Shown here piece by piece: positions 1-11,206 of a stretch of 64,000 nt of DNA. Position 1 is the first letter of the stretch; each line of letters opens with the position of its first letter. The notes beneath the pieces were generated by a model. That model made no database searches and was not told where the DNA came from. It saw nothing but the letters and a program-made list of their open reading frames with translations. Source of the DNA: Anthostomella pinea (lineage: Eukaryota; Ascomycota; Sordariomycetes; Xylariales; Xylariaceae); contig CAUWAG010000012.1 of assembly GCA_963556695.1 (NCBI GenBank), positions 3,038,001-3,102,000 of the forward strand, given 5' to 3'. The translations under genes and the position numbers were made by a program.

Positions 1-2700
1 TCGCTAAAAAAGCGGTCTGGTATAGACAGCGGACGTAAAAGTCCCTGCTTCGCTTAACGCCAGACCTTAAACCTGCCACAAACATTGCAGTTTCTGCAGA
101 ATCGGCGCACTGTCTTGTATTGCTAAGGCCAGAAATAGTTTCGTTATAAGATCCATCCTGTGATGTTCCTTCCCGGGTGTCCTGTAATATAGGAGTCGTG
201 CGTCTGTTGTACCAACGCCGTTCTGAGGGGCTCGTAGTCAGGCACCCAGATTGATCCTTTATACAAGAGGACTCTTCTGCCTTCAATTTCGTAGTCGATA
301 GCCTGAACGTCAATCCCTAGGCCAGGAGGTAAGGCTCTGTCCCCTCTCACAACACTAGCATAGATATTGCAATACGTCTTGTCAGCGCTGATAGCCTGAT
401 CCCAAAGATGTTGGAGCTCAGGGCTAGTGAAAACGTGTCGTCCTGGTGGTGGTGTACTAAGCTCTTCTCGCGTGGTTGGAATGTCTTTAATGTGAGTTGC
501 TGGGGGCGGTTGTCGTCCAGTCTTTGTACTGACTGGGGCTATGATCATAGCATATATTTTGGCAGCGGCCTGAGGATGTTTTATGGATGGCGGGAGCCAG
601 GCGTCCTTGATCAGCTGAAACTCCCTATTCTTGAGACGTTCGTTGTCTGTTCCCTTGATAGGGTCTTGAGGACGGCGGGACAGGATGTCGGGCTTTCCTG
701 AGTCTTTCCCGGCCCGGAAAGTGAAATGGAAGTTGTACTGGGAAAGAATCTCTGACCATCGGACTTGGCGTTCTGTGAGTCTCTGGATTGTCATGAAATG
801 ACGGAGGTTTTTATGATCAGATAGCACGGAGAACTTTGTTGCCACACTGCGTAGTTCACCTCTGAAATGGACCATGGCAGCGACGATAGAGAGTAGTTCC
901 TTGTCGTGTATTTCATAGTTTGCTTTTACTGGTGTCAATTTGCAGGAGAAAAAACCAACTGGGCGAAGGCGTCCCTGAGCATCGACCTGGGATAGGGAAG
1001 CGCCGATAGCGTACCCCGACGCGTCTGCCTCAAGGATTGTTTTAAGGTCAGGGTTGAACATCATTAGTAACGGGGCGCTTGTAAGGTGTTCTTGGAGGGT
1101 TCGGAATGCTTTCTTCTCGTCGTGTCCCCAGGTGAAGGCTGCGCCATGTCTAGTTAGCCGGTTGAGAGGCGCGGCAATAGTGGCAAAAAGAGGGATAAAT
1201 TCTCTGTAGAAATTGGCAAAACCGAGGAATGAGTGGACGGCAGAGGCGTTCTTGGGTTCTTCCCATTGCTTGATAGCTGCAACCTTCTCGGGGTCGACAC
1301 TAATGCCGTCGCCTGTTCGAATCACGAATTCAAGGTACTTGATTTCGTGTATAGCAAAGGCGCATTTCTCGATGTCGATTTAGAGGCCTGTCTTGCCTAG
1401 CCTCTGGACGACGGTTTTAACCTTGTCTATGTGGTCCTTATATATCCCGTCGCTATAAATGATAACGTCGTCCATGTATGCCGATGCGTAGACATCAAGC
1501 AGGTCTTGGAGCGTAGAGTTGATATAACGTTAGAAGGTTGCTGGTGCACCGCAGAGGCCAAAAGGGGTAACCAGCCACTCAAATTGGCCGTACCTTGTCC
1601 GGAACGCCGTCTTCCACTCGTCTCCTTCCCGTATTCTCAGCCTGTGAAATGCTGCGCGAACGTCCACCTTAGTAACCCATTTTACCTTGGTCAGCTGGTG
1701 GAGCGTTTCTTGTATCAAGGGCAAGGGGTACCGATCGGACTGCGTTATGGCGTTTAGGGCTCTGTAGTCGACGCAAAAGCGCAGACCGCCGCCTGGCTTG
1801 CGTGCGAAAAGCACTGGGGCACCTGCTGACGACGCGCTTGCTCTGATCCATCCCTTGTCAAGGTAGTCAGTTAGTGTCTTCCGTAACACTAGGAGCTCCT
1901 CCCTGGACATGTCGTAAAGCGGTCCGTAAGGCACCCGTTTTGGTCGCCCTTAGTCGTCGACCTCGATATTGATAGCAAGATCCCATCTGGTTCGGTGGGG
2001 AGGAACCACGTCGTTGTCATCGTCTATGAAATACTGGGCCTCGTCTCGCAGGGCTTCTGAGAGTTGGTCCTTGAGTGAGCGGAGTGTAGGCTTGTCCTTC
2101 CTCTTGTTTAGTTTCTCTAATGCTTTGTTGATGTCTTTAATAGTAACAGAGCCGATCGAAATGGGGCTTTGGTCACCCTTTGCCCTCTTGATCTCAGTAT
2201 TGAAGATCCTCACTGTTACAAGGTGTGCGGTCTTGATTGACTTGGTCCTCTCGATGACATGTGGACTATCCATCTAACCGCTCTCGCGGACTTTTACTCT
2301 GTTGTTTGGCGACCTGATGCGTAGCTGGCGCTTCTTGGCTCTGTAGTGAACATTATTACGTTCATACCATCCCTTGCCAAGGATAATATCGTAATGGAGG
2401 CCCGGGATGACATATCCATAGATCCGCTCTTGCCTGCCGTTGATATCGATAGTAGTGTAAGTTATCTGGTTGATATTGCAGGTAGGCTTTGGCTTGTCCC
2501 TGCGGAACTTAGAGTCGTCGCCGTCTACAGCGAGCTTAAGCTCCCGCTGGCTGATCTATTTGTATGGGAGATGTCTTCGGTTTATAAAGCTTTCGCTAAA
2601 TGCGGCATAGGACAAACAGCCCGTGTCAAAAAGAGCAGAGGTATAGAATGTGTTGTTTATCAGCGTATTTATGAGAAACGGAACGCTGTCTAACCTCTTT
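1..2700 (-). pseudogene. pol of the gypsy element (PR-RT-RH-start of IN)
   Basis: Protease: DTG at 2619-2627 followed by a conserved ILGKGW-type segment. Reverse transcriptase: 1934 down to about 1400, with the [12 protein letters not shown] and [13 protein letters not shown] motifs and the YMDD box at 1467-1478. RNase H: about 1325-700. Integrase: the HHCC zinc-binding motif is split across frames, with H-containing sequence near 180 and CRNCNVCGR at about 95-70. In-frame stops fall just before YMDD (near 1530), near 1380, near 1950 and near 50. At least two fit CAA/CAG to TAA/TAG. The protein is homologous to Ty3/gypsy Pol along its whole length, but the copy cannot be autonomous. Confidence 0.88.
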
Positions 2701-2794
2701 TCCGCTGCTTCCATCTGCTCCTGTGACGGTGACTGGTGTAGATCCTCTCTGAAAACATCCGTGTTTAGCCTCTGAGCTCGACTTCGCTCAGAGG

Positions 2795-5253
2795 CTAGTC
2801 TTTTAACGAACCGGATGACATGCTGTCGTTGCTACCGGCAGCCAGAGGGTGGCGAGCAAAGCCTGTATAGTCACAGTCGCCAAACCTGTGGGATGGATTC
2901 TTGCCGCAGCGGATGCAGCGTCCAGCAGATTCGCGATTGCGATATTTTGTAGCCGTGATAGGTGGTGCCTTTGGACGTGTGTCCCTCGTGCGCCCGTGTC
3001 CTTGTCGTCCTCCAATGCGGTGCTCGAGGTTGAACAGCCTAGTCTCGAGGTTCCCGACAACGCCTGGCGTCCCGCCCATGTACGTGTTGCCACTGGCATC
3101 GACAGCCCCTGCGGGAGTGCCTCCAGGGTCTGCCTGATTCGGTATGCCTCCTTGAGTTGGTGCCATGATGTTGGGGTTGATTTTGTTGGTAATGTACCAC
3201 TCCTTCCGCGCGCCTTTTGAGGAGTGGAATTCCGGCAGTGCCTCCAGGTTATTGGCTAGAGCCTGCGCCTTGGCGATGAACGGCTCGTATTCCGTGCGGG
3301 AGATTTCGAGCTGGTTGGCCAGAGCTCTGCGCAGGTAGGGGGCAAATGCCTCCGTGGCTGTGTGGACCTTGGCTGGGCCGGTCGGGGCCAGCTTGCGGGC
3401 TTGCGAACAGAGGGCATCAAAGACTGCCAAAAACTCCGCCAGCGGTTGGGCGTGTCCTTGGCGAACGGTATACAACTGGCGCGAGGCGCGTTCCTTGGCA
3501 TCCCGAGGCAGGAAGGCCGCCTCCAGGACGGTAAGCCAATCCTCGATATTCTATGCAAGGGACGGATCTTCAATGCAGTCTTGAATCCAGCCAGTAACTC
3601 TAACCCTGTGTGTCTCGGGGATGCTGCGGTATACGGAATTGCATACATGTTGGTTGTTCCCGAGAGCATCATGGAGTTCTTCATTAAAGATAATGCTCCT
3701 CAGTGTGAGGTGGTGTGCCAGGTAGGTGGCGCGATCGCCAGACCAGGCTGGCCAGTCTTGGAACAGTCTGGCGCCGGCGGCGCGCTTCAGTACGAGAGGT
3801 GGTCCCATGGTAGGGATGGTAGGTGGGTTTACGTGAGAGCCGTGATGTGGCTGCGTGGGACCTGGTGACGCGTCAAGGCCAGGAGGTGATTGATAGCTGT
3901 CAGACAGTGCCGGGGCAGAAACAGATTCTTCGTGCAGGGTGATATTTGCACCTGTATTGGTGCTTTGGCTCTCTTTTTCTGTCTCGCCTTAGAGTCTCTC
4001 AGTAGAGGTGATCTCGAGCTGGGAAATGAAGTCGGCGAGGCCTTCAATCTAGTCGTTGGATATCTATAGCACGGGCGTCCAGGTCGCGTTGCTTTAGAGC
4101 CAGGGGTATGATATACTACGGTAGAATAGTAAGAAAAGAGATATCGTTGAATCTATGTGACAATCAGGCCTGCAGCTGCGCTGGTCAGGGCTGATGGGTT
4201 GAAATATCTAGATTCAACGATATCTAAGGAAGAAGAGGCAAGGTCGGAAGAGAACGGGGAAGCTAGGAGTATATATGTACATAAATATGTGGAGGTATTA
4301 TATAATACCGTAACAGCTGGTTCCATCCATAGATCATGGAGCTGATCTCTGGCTTGAGCAGCTGCGTCGAGATTGCTGTAAGAGGACCGGAAAAGGTCAT
4401 ACACCTCTTTAATGGTAGTAAGTGACTCAGCGTTCTCTTCAGAGATGAATGGTTCCAATGTTATAGCTATATCACCTTCTATTAGCGTACAAAGCCAGTC
4501 AAACTTTGATTCTTTTGTAGTGAAGAGCCACCAGTTGGTCCGTAACTTGCGTTGAGTGCTGTTCTTTCACTGTTCAAAGGTTGGGTTTTGATTGTCACTT
4601 GGCTTTGCAGGGTCTGCCAGCTTGATAGAATGTCGCATGGCATTTGAGGTTGAGGCTATAGAAGCTGGGGTCATTGTGTGTAGAGAACCTGTTTCTAAAG
4701 AAGGAAAGGCTCGTTCTTCTTGTAGTGCGCTAACATGCACAGACTGTCGTTGTGTTGTGTGTCTTGGTGGCTCAGACCTCAGGATCCGGGTGTGTAGTTC
4801 AGTTTGCAGTCTGGCTAACTGCTCTGGTGTAAGTGCATCCAGGTTGAAGAGCAAGGGGTCGTCTGATCGGCCCAGAGCACCGCTCATGATTGGTGCCATA
4901 GGCTGGGTCTGTGGGTCCTGGGATGTGATCCTGGAGGAAGATAGAGACGATGAAGCGTTTGAGGGAGATTTGCTGTGGGTCAAAGCGGCCTTTGATCGCG
5001 TGTTTGGCTTGCTCTGGCCCCTTCGTACCTTGGTTCTCTGTTTCTTTTGGGGGAGGTTGTTGGTATTGCGGGATGTTTGTATAGGTTGAGCTGGTCTTCC
5101 AGTCCCTGCAGAACCATCCTGATGTTCTGGAATGATAATGGTACTTATCGTCACAGTGTGTTGGACGGAATCAGTGGTAACAATAAATGGGATAATAAAG
5201 TCTTGGGATAGGTGGGTGTTTAAAGACAGTGCACCTGTCACTACTAGAGGCAA
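2795..5253 (-). pseudogene. gag of the gypsy element, interrupted and with stops
   Basis: The N-terminal part is open at 5253-4567, with a likely start near 4909. It continues as a gag-like region with coiled character to about 4330, then is interrupted by an LTR-like insertion (4114-4315). It resumes to 2795 through short frames separated by stops. The C-terminal part carries a zinc knuckle, CIRCGKNPSHRFGDC, at 2873-2917 (C-x2-C-x5-H-x4-C; one residue longer than the usual x4 before H). Gag packages the element RNA; the knuckle binds it. A second frame at 3256-3684 overlaps the coding frame and appears to be a shadow. Stops in the central part mean no full Gag could be made without readthrough. 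Confidence 0.8.
4114..4315 (-). repeat. LTR-like insertion (about 202 bp) inside gag
   Basis: It splits the gag frame. On the minus strand it begins TGTTACGGTA and ends TACCGTAGTA, so the termini are inverted repeats with two transition differences. It contains a perfect palindrome, GGTATTATATAATACC (4293-4308), and a 17-bp inverted repeat around AGATATCGTTGAATCTA (4138-4154 and 4209-4225). No 5-bp target duplication is evident. It is likely a solo LTR of another family, but a MITE is possible. Confidence 0.55.
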
Positions 5254-5302
5254 AACTCCTTGCAGTGGTGATTTAAAGACAAGGCTTCTAATCTGGTATG
5301 GG

Positions 5303-5316
5303 CTAGTCTTGATATT
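5303..5316 (-). promoter_or_regulatory. Primer-binding site, self-priming type
   Basis: One base after the LTR end, the minus strand reads AATATCAAGACTAG. This is the exact reverse complement of CTAGTCTTGATATT inside the LTR (intact at 29220-29233 in a solo copy; one transition at 5386-5399 in the adjacent LTR). No match to a tRNA 3' end (TGG...) is seen. Tf1-type and some other fungal gypsy elements prime reverse transcription by folding the mRNA 5' end onto the PBS. I infer the same here. Confidence 0.75.
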
Positions 5317-5317
5317 A

Positions 5318-5529
5318 TGTCACGGCGAGCATACTGAGGAGCTGGGACATGGCCTGCAGCAAGCAGCTATTACTTTATTAACGAGAATATTAAGACTAGA
5401 GAGGAAAAGAAGAGAGAGAGAGATAGGTACAGTGGGAGGTTGCGCTTTTAAGGGGATCCTCTGGTCAGATCCTTCCTTTATTGGGAAGTATCCACTTGTC
5501 ATGCGGGAAGGTCTGTGCAGGCCGTCACA
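5318..5529 (-). repeat. 5' LTR (212 bp) of the gypsy element
   Basis: The ends are TGTGACGGC and GCCGTGACA on the minus strand. The same 212-bp sequence occurs as isolated copies at 29090-29301 (+) and 31320-31531 (-), which fixes both boundaries. A pyrimidine-rich stretch precedes the CTAGTCTT motif that is likely the start of R. The outer flank is AT-rich relic sequence. The matching 3' LTR and its target duplication are outside the window. Confidence 0.88.
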
Positions 5530-6790
5530 AATATTAAAAGAATTTCATATTTATAATTCGTTTCAAATTTTTTAAATTTTATTCGTATTTTTAAACTTAT
5601 ATTAATAATGAAGCTTTTCAACCTTAGATTTACATTTATTGATATTGAGATTTAATCTTATAACTTTGAAATAATATAAATTTTTTTTAATTTTTTTAAC
5701 ATAGTTTCTTTTTAATCTTAACCAATATACTAATATATTATTTGTACACATTAAATATATTATATTGAAGTAATTTTGTAATACGTTATTCATATAATAC
5801 TGAAACATTATAAACCAAAAAAAAATAAAAAATTTTAAGTATTGAAATAACTTAAATCTAATTTAAAACGTTATTTTTCTCATTCTTTTTTTCCTCATGT
5901 CTTATAAATACGTCTTTTATATTTAACTTGATAAACCTTTTTATATCTAATAAGGTTTTGAATATCTTTTAAATCAAAAATGACGGATATTTATTTGCTT
6001 AATAATCCCGTTCAAGCCTTAAAAATCGTAATAAAAATTTTAATCTTTATTAGCTTTATTTTATAAATAATGTTAAAAAACTTATTAAGAAACTATTAAC
6101 GCAGATAAACCTTACATTTAATAACTTGATTAAGATCTTTTTTAGTACTAATAGTTTTTTTTAATATTTTGTATATAATTCTAATATTATTTATAATTCG
6201 TGCCTGTCTTTCTTTTTAGCAAAGTATATTTCTATAACTAAAGCTTAGTTTTTATAAAAATGAAACTTCAATATTTTTAAAACTAAGTCTTTAAACTTTT
6301 TAAACTCATTTAAAAGCCACTTATTAAAATTAATCTTATTTTTTGGATATTAAAGCCTTAATAATACTTATTAAAGTAATTATAAAAATTGCCATTCATT
6401 TCATTTTAAAATCCTTAAACTTTTTATTTTTATTCGTTCTATTACCAAAACGTTTACGTTAATATAACGCGCTTTTTAAATATTTTATATTTTTACTATT
6501 TTTCATTTTAAACCATTTTAATTTGTTTTTCTTATTAAATTTTATGTACGTAATATATACTCATAAGTAATATTCATAACTTTATTTTATTTTGGTTAAA
6601 AACCTTTTTAAGATGAATATAGCCATTTTATGATATAAATACCGTTCGTTTTTTAAAGCCATTTATATTGACTTTTAACCATATTATCTCAATAATTGAT
6701 ATTTATTATATACTTTTTTGTCTCTTTTTATTACTTTTTATAGCTTTTATTGTTTAATTAATATATGTAATAACTTCAAACGTTCAACTA
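5530..6790 (-). mobile_element. AT-rich island: RIP-destroyed Ty3/gypsy relic
   Basis: This block is almost entirely A and T, with abrupt edges at the gypsy LTR (5529) and near 6790. On the minus strand from about 5930 to 5602 one frame still shows the skeleton of a gypsy reverse transcriptase. A TF..RF.LF.YL segment is followed by FQYYMNNVL, then CTNN where YLDD is expected, then LNINKCKSKVEKLHY where the conserved LNxxKCxFxV segment is expected. The substitutions are those expected if nearly all G:C pairs became A:T. The rest of the block (5960-6790) shows nothing readable. I see no host gene. Confidence 0.7.
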
Positions 6791-6908
6791 TAGTTTCGTT
6801 TAACGTGGATGACAGGCGAGCGGCCATTACAAGCGAACGGCAACTTTTTACCAACCTTACAACCAATATGTCAAATAACTCGACCACAACGTATTTAGTT
6901 TAATCTAA

Positions 6909-7660
6909 TCAATTAGATTCTTTTTCTTCAGACGTTTCTATCTCTATTGTACAAGTTTGCGCATTATGGCCAGTGTTGCTGCAAACGCCATAACGTCGCT
7001 CTCGCGCTGCCGCCCTCCTCGGACGACGACTACCTTCACCTATTTCCTGTCTTGCCAGCTCATCACCATCCTTTACAGCCTGGAGACCTATTATATCTTC
7101 AACAGAAAGTACTTCTCCTTTCACTAGATGTTTGTTTTTTGTCCTCTGGTGTTTACTTAATAGGTGATTAGTCTCCTCTAGCTCGCAGACCCAGGAATCA
7201 ACCAAAGCGACCTTGTGCATAAGACCGTATATAGCCTTTCAAAAATGAGCTCAACGCATCAATTATTGATGTAGGTGAGCTTCCCTGGTGGTTTTTGACT
7301 TGATTTTGGATATAAACTGACTGGTTTACCGCTTCATTGATGGTGGTAGGCATCTTTGAAGTCTAAGTAGTGAGTGGCAGATTGGAGTCTGGTGACAGTG
7401 TTCGTATGACAGCGACAGCATCCAGCTTTGAAATGACACTTTCTGGGTCGAAAGGAATAAGACCAGTGGCACTGAAACCTGCTCGAATATTTCCTGGTGT
7501 CATAGCAGCGTTATCTGCTTCACAAAACGCTGCAAAGAAGTCCTCCTTCGAAACGTGGGTTATATGACGCCGGATGAGATCCTCAATCATGCGACCATAC
7601 GCTTGTTTGAGCGGGCTAAAATATCTGACATCTAAAGGCTAGAACCTGTGTGATGAGTGG
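6909..7660 (-). pseudogene. pogo/Fot-type DDE transposase, C-terminal remnant
   Basis: Minus strand. From about 7655 the frame reads LDVRYFSPLKQAYGR, then a helix with RRHITHVSKEDFFAAF, then FSATGLIPFDPESV. These are the conserved C-terminal block of fungal pogo-like (Fot1/Tan1-type) transposases. After a gap, 7220-6909 gives the typical lysine-rich tail and a CxxxGHNAQTC zinc-knuckle-like end. A TAG replaces Q in the QPLDV motif near 7640. The catalytic DDE core is missing: homology stops near 7660. The family moves DNA by cut-and-paste at TA sites. The region 6790-6900 just beyond the stop (GGCGAGCGGCC) may be terminal inverted repeat. Confidence 0.75.
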
Positions 7661-8518
7661 GCAGTTTTGTGCCAGAGGGGGCTGGATCGGGACGGAACAA
7701 CTAGGTTCCGCTGTCTACCTGTCAAGGTGCCTTCTAGGCGCACTTTTAATCCAACAGATAAAGACTAGGGCTGGATGCTAGATACGGCTAGTCGCGGTGG
7801 GACACCGTCTGTTCAGGCAGTTACACCGTCTGTTTAGACATTCTGCTCACGACGCCCCTCAACGTCAGCCTGCGGCGAGGTTATCGCCATCGCGGCGGTG
7901 TCGTCATGGGAGGGCTTAGGGATCAGGATCTCAGTGGGTCAAAGGATGCAACTATGGAATGATTTTGGAAGCAATCCCTGATGGAAGGAAGCGGCTGCGG
8001 CTGCGGCAGCGCGAACTTTGGAATTCTGACCATGATCTCACCTGTGGAGTGCTTTCTTGACACGTTGCCAGGATGACTTCCTTTATTCCGCCGATACTAT
8101 CCTCATCATACACTCTCCGGTAGATGGACCCCTGAACACTGACGTTTGGAGGATCTTTTTTCTGTATTCACGATTCTCTGATGCCGGTCCAGCTCTCGGC
8201 GACTACTGGGTCTACCTTGGATGTCGACAGTTCTAACCTATAAATGTCTGATGCGTGGGTGCAGTGCCGCAGCTACAAAAAGCCACCGCCTTCGGCGTGG
8301 ACCGGTTGGAGATATTTTCGAACCCCTGAGACCTACGTACCACGTAAGTGGATCCATGTTCCCCTTCGCTCGACGGCCTGGCTTGCATAAAGCTGAGCCA
8401 GATCCCAAATTGACTGGATCAACTCTGCTCATCACCATTCTTGAACCGCGTTTCGAGCTCTATCATCAGCCTATCATTCCAACATCTGGTTTCATTTGCC
8501 ATTCACATCAGTCCTGCA
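7661..8518. other. Intergenic, no gene recognised
   Basis: It contains a short tandem duplication of ACACCGTCTGTT-Y-AG at about 7806-7840. Otherwise there are only short frames without recognisable similarity. Confidence 0.4.
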
Positions 8519-9023
8519 ATGCGTTTCCATCCGTTCCTTGCGACGGTGGCTATGTTGCCAGCAGCTCTAGGCATCAATTGGGGTACCAGGGATGGCTTGG
8601 AATGGTTGTTGGCTGAGTAAGTAGTCACCCTTTGTGCACCATCGTGCCGATTGTATGCCAGAACAGAAGCTAAAGCCCAATATCAGATACGATGGGCGTG
8701 GTATGAAAAACCATAAGCTTGAGTGTACGGGGAAACTCATCCAGAAAAGGAAATACAGGGTTGATTCGGGGTGCACCGAGCTTCAACCGAAAACAAAGGC
8801 CATCCAGACTTTTCTAGGAAGATACTGCCAGATGTTCTTCTTCGGCGATGAGAAAGATTGCCTGAAGCCCAAAAACGAGCGACAAAAATTCGATCACGAC
8901 AATAACGAATGGTGTACTGTGGTGCCGACGACCAAGCTATGGGGTCTTGGTGATCGCGAATGGAACTGGTATCGAGTTTCGTGTTCTGTCACCGAAGAAT
9001 ACAGGGGAAGTGCGAGATTGTGA
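8519..9023 (+). CDS. Candidate small secreted protein, possibly decayed
   Basis: An ATG at 8519 opens MRFHPFLATVAMLPAALG, a convincing signal peptide. The frame runs about 30 codons to GA|GTAAGT, a good 5' splice site near 8610. Downstream, a cysteine-containing open frame (about 8650-9023; stop at 9021-9023) has five to six cysteines, a lysine-rich first half and the segment EYRGSARL at the end. I could not find a 3' splice site that joins the two in phase. Either one base has been gained or lost, or the exon structure is different. A small cysteine-containing secreted protein would fit an effector-like role, but I recognise no family. Confidence 0.35.
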
Positions 9024-9100
9024 CTCGACAAGCTACTTCCATAAGCAGACCCCATGTCAGAAACCGGGCTTCACAAACGTCGCATAGTATTATTGATCTA

Positions 9101-9880
9101 TTATCTTTGATGACCATGCGCTGCCCGCTGGAGTCCCGACTTGGTGGGGCTTATTAGGTCGACTGCATGAAATGTGAGGGCACCCACCGGCGATACCTCA
9201 CTCCGTCCATCGCCGCGCTGGACACGGGTTATAGACATGGCCTGAGCCGTCGAGACGTCAGCTACGAAGGTGAGTAATTCGGTACCAGAATCACTACCAG
9301 GCACGTCTGCGTTGTCCTCATCATCGATATTATAGAAAACGCGCCAAAACTGCATACGTGAGGCATTAGGGCGCCGCGGACGAGCGTTGACTCACGATGA
9401 TTAGAACGCGTCGACAGTGTGTTGGCGGCACGCGAAGCCTCAGTACCGATTGTAACGCTCTCGATGTGATGGGTAGAGCCATCACCGATGTTGTCTGGTA
9501 CCATCGTGGAAGAGACTTGCCTCCGGCATGATGTGCAACAACACATTTCCCTACGCCAGCGCAGCCATAGTGTAGCGAGAAGCAACAGTAAAAGGAACGC
9601 ACCCACTGCTGATAGTATTGGCACAGCATTCACATCGCCAATCTGAATACGACGCGCAATACCCGGGAACATATCTAGCCTTCGGACTTCCAGTTCTTTG
9701 CTAAAGCTGAGGTTGCGATTTACCTCTTTAGGTATTTTGCGGAATTTTGTTTGGTTGAAACCACCGATGTACAGGGTGCCATGGTGTATGGTTTGGCCCA
9801 AAGTTGAGTATCTAGGTGAGATCTGATATGGAGAGGTCGCAGTATGTACTGATGCGACAATGCATAAGAGTTTCGGGAGA
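9101..9880 (-). pseudogene. Single-pass membrane protein fragment
   Basis: On the minus strand from about 9880 the frame reads a hydrophobic leader (LLCIVASVHTATS) lacking an ATG; a TGA sits just upstream. Then come GTLYIGGFNQTKF, a stretch of charged residues, and one strong transmembrane segment (AVPILSAVGAFLLLLLLATLWLRW is the span, about 9640-9570). A Cys-rich, Ser/Thr-rich cytoplasmic tail follows. The GTLYIGG segment vaguely resembles the body of fungal pepsin-like proteins with a C-terminal membrane anchor. The length is far too short for that family, so this would be an internal deletion. A second frame at 9355-9101 may be the tail. Function unknown. Confidence 0.35.
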
Positions 9881-9890
9881 GTGGATCATA

Positions 9891-10303
9891 AGCGCCTGTG
9901 CGGGACGCCTTCTAAGAGCGATATATAGACTCTTTGGGAGTCTGAGTGTTCTGCTATTCTTAATGACATCGTTATTTGAACAATGAAATGAGTGATAGTC
10001 ATAACGCTGTTTGACGGACTCAAAGCCGGAGTTTACACGTTTCGATTCACGTGGAACCTCAGACCCCTGTACCAGAGCGTTTCCAAGGCATTGTTCTATA
10101 CATTAGGTTCGGGACTCTGGGGCTGGAGTGCAGAGCAGATCGATAACACATGGTACGAAGAGGCTTGAAGTTGCATCATGCATCCCATCACACGATCGTC
10201 ACATGTTGTCAGATTTAGGAATGGTCTGTATTAGAAGGGAAAGAAGGGATAGCTGATCGGGGTACCATCTTACTTAAATAGGTGGGAAAGAGACCTCTAA
10301 CAC
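9891..10303. other. Intergenic, nothing recognised
   Basis: No frame, repeat or RNA gene could be supported here. Confidence 0.4.
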
Positions 10304-10312
10304 CTAACATGT
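10304..10312. repeat. Target-site duplication, LINE-A copy 1 (left)
   Basis: ctaacatgt. The identical 9-mer at 11207-11215 directly follows the TCAA-type tail. Confidence 0.75.
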
Positions 10313-11206
10313 TGAAGTCCATGGCGCTCTCCAAGGTCTCGCAGCAGCCAGGGCGATTAGACGCGGAAAACGGCTGTATGTCTGTCTGGACAACACGTCA
10401 GTGGTAGATGGGCTCAATGGGACTCCACCTGAGACATCACAGAAAATTTTTCTACGATTCCAAGAACTTGCCACGGCACACACTCCTGGGGTGACCGTCA
10501 AGTGGATTCCTGGACACAGAGATATCAATGGCAACAAAGCTGCTGACACACTAGCAAAAGAGGGTGCCATGCTATAAACGGACGCAACGAACCTTCCCAC
10601 AATCTCTTGGGTCAAGAGAGATATCAAAAAAAAGGGCAAGAAAGAATTTGATCAATAATAAAAAGACCAATCAGAACCTAGGTATCAAGAAGTATACTCA
10701 TATATAATAACTAAAAAGGACCTTATATCTTTTGAAAGGAGCATTCTATACAGATTTCTAACGGCCAGATCTGAACATGGCGACTTTGCTAGATATTATG
10801 AACGTTTTGGGCATATAGACTCGAATGACCACTACAGCTACAGTAAGAAGAAAACACCACAATATATTTTCTTTTGTAAGAGGTTTGGGAAAAACTGACT
10901 ACTGCCCAGGTACTTGCCTAGGACAGCCTGTTTACAATACTTGGGGGAGAGGAGCGCGGAATGGGCAAGATTTGTTAAGAAGAGCAAGTTCTTTTTATCA
11001 ATCTGTCCTTGATAGATAGCTGTTCTTGAAGGACCAGATAGATAACCCTAAAGTCATACAGCTGCAACAATAGGGATGGGCCCGTGAGCGGGACTGACTG
11101 TACTTATTATCTTGAGACCTCCACAACCCTGCGATACAGAGGCTCTGGGAGGCGTGGTTTGCACTACTGAGGAGCTACCCCCCACGTTAAATACAATCAA
11201 TAACAG
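10313..11206 (+). mobile_element. 5'-truncated Tad-like LINE, family A copy 1
   Basis: It holds the 3' end of ORF2. There is an RNase H domain (VCLDNTSVVDGLNG..., WIPGHRDINGNKAAD) at 10313-10640. The C-terminal zinc-binding region (about 10790-11000) is followed by a 3' UTR ending CCCCCCACGTTAAATACAATCAATAA. The same sequence occurs on the opposite strand at 25450-27627. A 9-bp direct repeat, ctaacatgt, flanks it (10304-10312 and 11207-11215). Stops interrupt the frames, including TAA near 10576. The copy is dead. Confidence 0.88.

Larger units (their letters stand above)
1..5529 (-). mobile_element. Ty3/gypsy LTR retrotransposon, 3' part cut off by window edge
   Basis: Read leftward on the minus strand, the element has a 212-bp LTR, a primer site, gag with a zinc knuckle, an aspartic protease (DTG), reverse transcriptase (YMDD), RNase H and the zinc-binding start of integrase. 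The order PR-RT-RH-IN is that of Ty3/gypsy. Integrase and the 3' LTR lie beyond position 1. The coding region carries several in-frame stops that look like CAA/CAG to TAA/TAG changes, for example at the FQ position just upstream of the YMDD box. The copy is therefore dead and probably RIP-affected. A second LTR-like insertion at 4114-4315 interrupts gag. The element sits directly against an AT-rich older gypsy relic (5530-6790). Confidence 0.9.

Noticed and set aside
5313..5536. tatta as target duplication of a solo LTR at 5318-5529
   Set aside because: The right-hand copy is two bases away from the LTR end, and the left side is the primer site and gag of a larger element. The LTR is the 5' LTR of that element, not solo.
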